Made by a program: the position numbers and the translations under genes
Shown here: one piece after another, positions 62,699-64,000 of the stretch
Layout: each line of letters opens with the position of its first letter
How positions within the stretch are numbered: the first letter of the stretch is position 1
The notes under the pieces: generated by a model
What the model was told of the DNA's origin: nothing
Seen by the model: only the letters and a program-made list of their open reading frames with translations
Databases searched by the model: none
NCBI GenBank assembly: GCA_023230565.1
Contig: JALNXD010000011.1
Location: 1 to 64,000, forward strand
Source of the DNA: Syntrophales bacterium
GTDB lineage: Bacteria; Desulfobacterota; Syntrophia; Syntrophales; UBA2210
Direction of reading: 5' to 3'
DNA length: 64,000 bases

Positions 62699-64000
62699 TC
62701 AGTAATCATAATCGCCCATATCAGGCGGCGCCCCAGGTACGGCTTTCTTCTTTTTCGGCTTTTCCGCAACCATCGCCTCAGTAGTAAGCAAGAGCGACGA
62801 TACGGAGGCCGCGTTTTGAATGGCGAAACGCGTTACTTTAGTCGGGTCGACAATACCGCTTTCGATCATGTCCACATATTGTCCTGCATCGGCATCAAAA
62901 CCGAAAGACCCGCTTTTCTTTTTCACCTTTTCGACAATCAGGGAACCTTCAAATCCTGCATTGCCCGCAATATGCCGCATAGGTTCTTCGATAGCCCGCT
63001 TTACAATGGCCACTCCGTACGTTTCCTGCCCCTCGGCACTGACTTTGTCCAAAGCTTCCAGACAACGCAGCAGAGCCACACCACCGCCAGGAACAATTCC
63101 TTCTTCCACTGCCGCGCGGGTCGCATTGAGAGCATCCTCGACCCTTGCCTTTCTCTCTTTCATTTCGATTTCAGAAGCAGCACCCACTTTAATAACTGCA
63201 ACCCCGCCTACGAGTTTGGCCAGCCGTTCCTGAAGTTTCTCGCGGTCATACTCAGAGGCAGTTTCTTCGATTTGAGTTCGAAGTTGTTTCACCCGTGATG
63301 CAATTCCATCAGCAGAACCTCCTCCATCTATGATAGTCGTGTTGTCCTTATCAATTGACAGGCGCTTACATGACCCCAGATCGCCGAGAGATGTACTTTC
63401 CAGTTTTCGACCCATATCCTCGGAGATGACAGTTCCGCCAGTGAGAACGGCAATGTCTTCAAGCATGGCCTTTCTCCTGTCGCCGAAGCCCGGCGCTTTG
63501 ACCGCAACACACTTGAGAGTTCCCCTGAGTTTATTTACCACCAGCGTGGCCAACGCTTCTCCATCCACATCTTCGGCAATTACCGCAAGGGGCTTTCCCA
63601 TCTTTGCGATCTGTTCGAGAACCGGTATCAAATCCCTCATGTTGCTGATTTTTTTATCGTGCAGAAGAATGAGTGGTTCATCGAATTCGGCAGCCATTTT
63701 TGCCGCATCAGTCACGAAATATGGTGAAATATAACCCCGATCGAACTGCATTCCTTCTACTATCTCCAGAGCTGTCTCCATCCCCTTCGCTTCTTCTACA
63801 GTGATTACCCCTTCCTTGCCAACTTTTTCCATGGCTTCTGCAATCATGTCACCAATTGTGCTATCATTATTTGCCGAAATTTTTCCTACTTGAGCTATTT
63901 CTTTTTTCCCTTCAACTGGTATTGAAATCGCCCTCAATTCTTCTATTACCGTCTCTACCGCTTTATCAATTCCACGTTTGAGCGCCATGGGATTTATACC
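62699..64000 (-). CDS. groEL: Chaperonin GroEL, 5' end outside the window
   Basis: The frame is open to the right edge and reads GINPMALKRGIDKAV at the start, so about 110 N-terminal residues are missing. Visible are the apical and intermediate domain hallmarks: STIGDMIAEAMEKVGKEGVITVEE, RGYISPYFVT, CVAVKAPGFGDRRKAMLEDIA, AAVEEGIVPGGGVALLR and VDPTKVTRFAIQNAASVSSLLLTTE. The C-terminal tail is PGAPPDMGDYDY in place of the common GGM repeats; this tail lines the folding cavity. groES would be expected upstream, outside the window. Confidence 0.97.
   Translation of the reverse strand, partial: GINPMALKRGIDKAVETVIEELRAISIPVEGKKEIAQVGKISANNDSTIGDMIAEAMEKVGKEGVITVEEAKGMETALEIVEGMQFDRGYISPYFVTDAAKMAAEFDEPLILLHDKKISNMRDLIPVLEQIAKMGKPLAVIAEDVDGEALATLVVNKLRGTLKCVAVKAPGFGDRRKAMLEDIAVLTGGTVISEDMGRKLESTSLGDLGSCKRLSIDKDNTTIIDGGGSADGIASRVKQLRTQIEETASEYDREKLQERLAKLVGGVAVIKVGAASEIEMKERKARVEDALNATRAAVEEGIVPGGGVALLRCLEALDKVSAEGQETYGVAIVKRAIEEPMRHIAGNAGFEGSLIVEKVKKKSGSFGFDADAGQYVDMIESGIVDPTKVTRFAIQNAASVSSLLLTTEAMVAEKPKKKKAVPGAPPDMGDYDY

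Overview
The window looks like chromosomal DNA of a Gram-negative bacterium of the former Deltaproteobacteria (Desulfobacterota). The suggestion rests on the nrdR-ribE-ribBA-ribH-nusB order, an lptE-type lipoprotein, an NtrC-type two-component pair, c-di-AMP genes, TrpB2, and a GT3 glycogen synthase joined to a DUF3417-type phosphorylase. This is inferred from gene content; no rRNA gene is present to settle it. Base composition is moderate and fairly even. Most of the window is ordinary housekeeping DNA, with two accessory-looking gaps (10.4-11.35 kb and 44.0-44.55 kb). No tRNA, rRNA, CRISPR array, insertion sequence or phage gene was seen.

Layout. 1-3.3 kb: end of nrdR, then riboflavin genes (ribD is missing from its usual place) and nusB. 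3.5-10.4 kb: Trk potassium uptake genes trkA-trkH, followed closely by a histidine kinase and a sigma-54 activator. 10.43-11.35 kb: a gap with clustered inverted repeats, a 33-codon ORF with an excellent ribosome binding site, strong hairpins and a terminator. 11.35-19.7 kb: leuS, lptE, rpsT (opposite strand), a TPM/LemA envelope group, a Cys-rich protein, hpt and a zinc-ribbon membrane protein. 19.7-25.5 kb, minus strand: gltX, a frameshifted purD, purH, purE and a Sua5/YrdC protein. 25.6-29 kb: a textbook-like tryptophan attenuator (leader peptide with Trp-Phe-Trp-Trp-Trp, antiterminator, terminator) before a stand-alone trpB2, then a small Cys protein and rarA.

29-38.5 kb is an alpha-glucan locus. 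Three minus-strand genes encode a GT4 glycosyltransferase, a 1422-residue fusion of a eukaryote-type GT3 glycogen synthase with a GT35 glucan phosphorylase, and an 893-residue fusion of a GH57 domain with a GT5 starch/glycogen synthase. A GT2/GT81-like glycosyltransferase converges on them. 38.6-41.4 kb is a c-di-AMP module: a DHH phosphoesterase divergent from a single polypeptide joining a CdaA-type diadenylate cyclase to YbbR (CdaR) domains, with a 39-codon ORF in the shared leader. In bacteria that use c-di-AMP, TrkA-type proteins are common targets, so this module and the trk operon may be functionally linked.

41.4-64 kb: xthA, an acyl-CoA ligase, a relic of a nucleotide-sugar epimerase, a DUF4185-like secreted protein, an alpha/beta hydrolase, uspA, uvrB-uvrC, an AGPS-like flavoprotein lacking the family's His triad beside an FGGY kinase, two tandem CNNM/CorC membrane proteins, a glmU gene with only the uridylyltransferase half, ppsA, a large unrecognised protein and most of groEL. 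The main leads are the trp attenuator on trpB2, the cyclase-YbbR fusion with its leader ORF, the synthase-phosphorylase and GH57-GT5 fusions, the purD frameshift, and the repeat-rich region after the sigma-54 activator.
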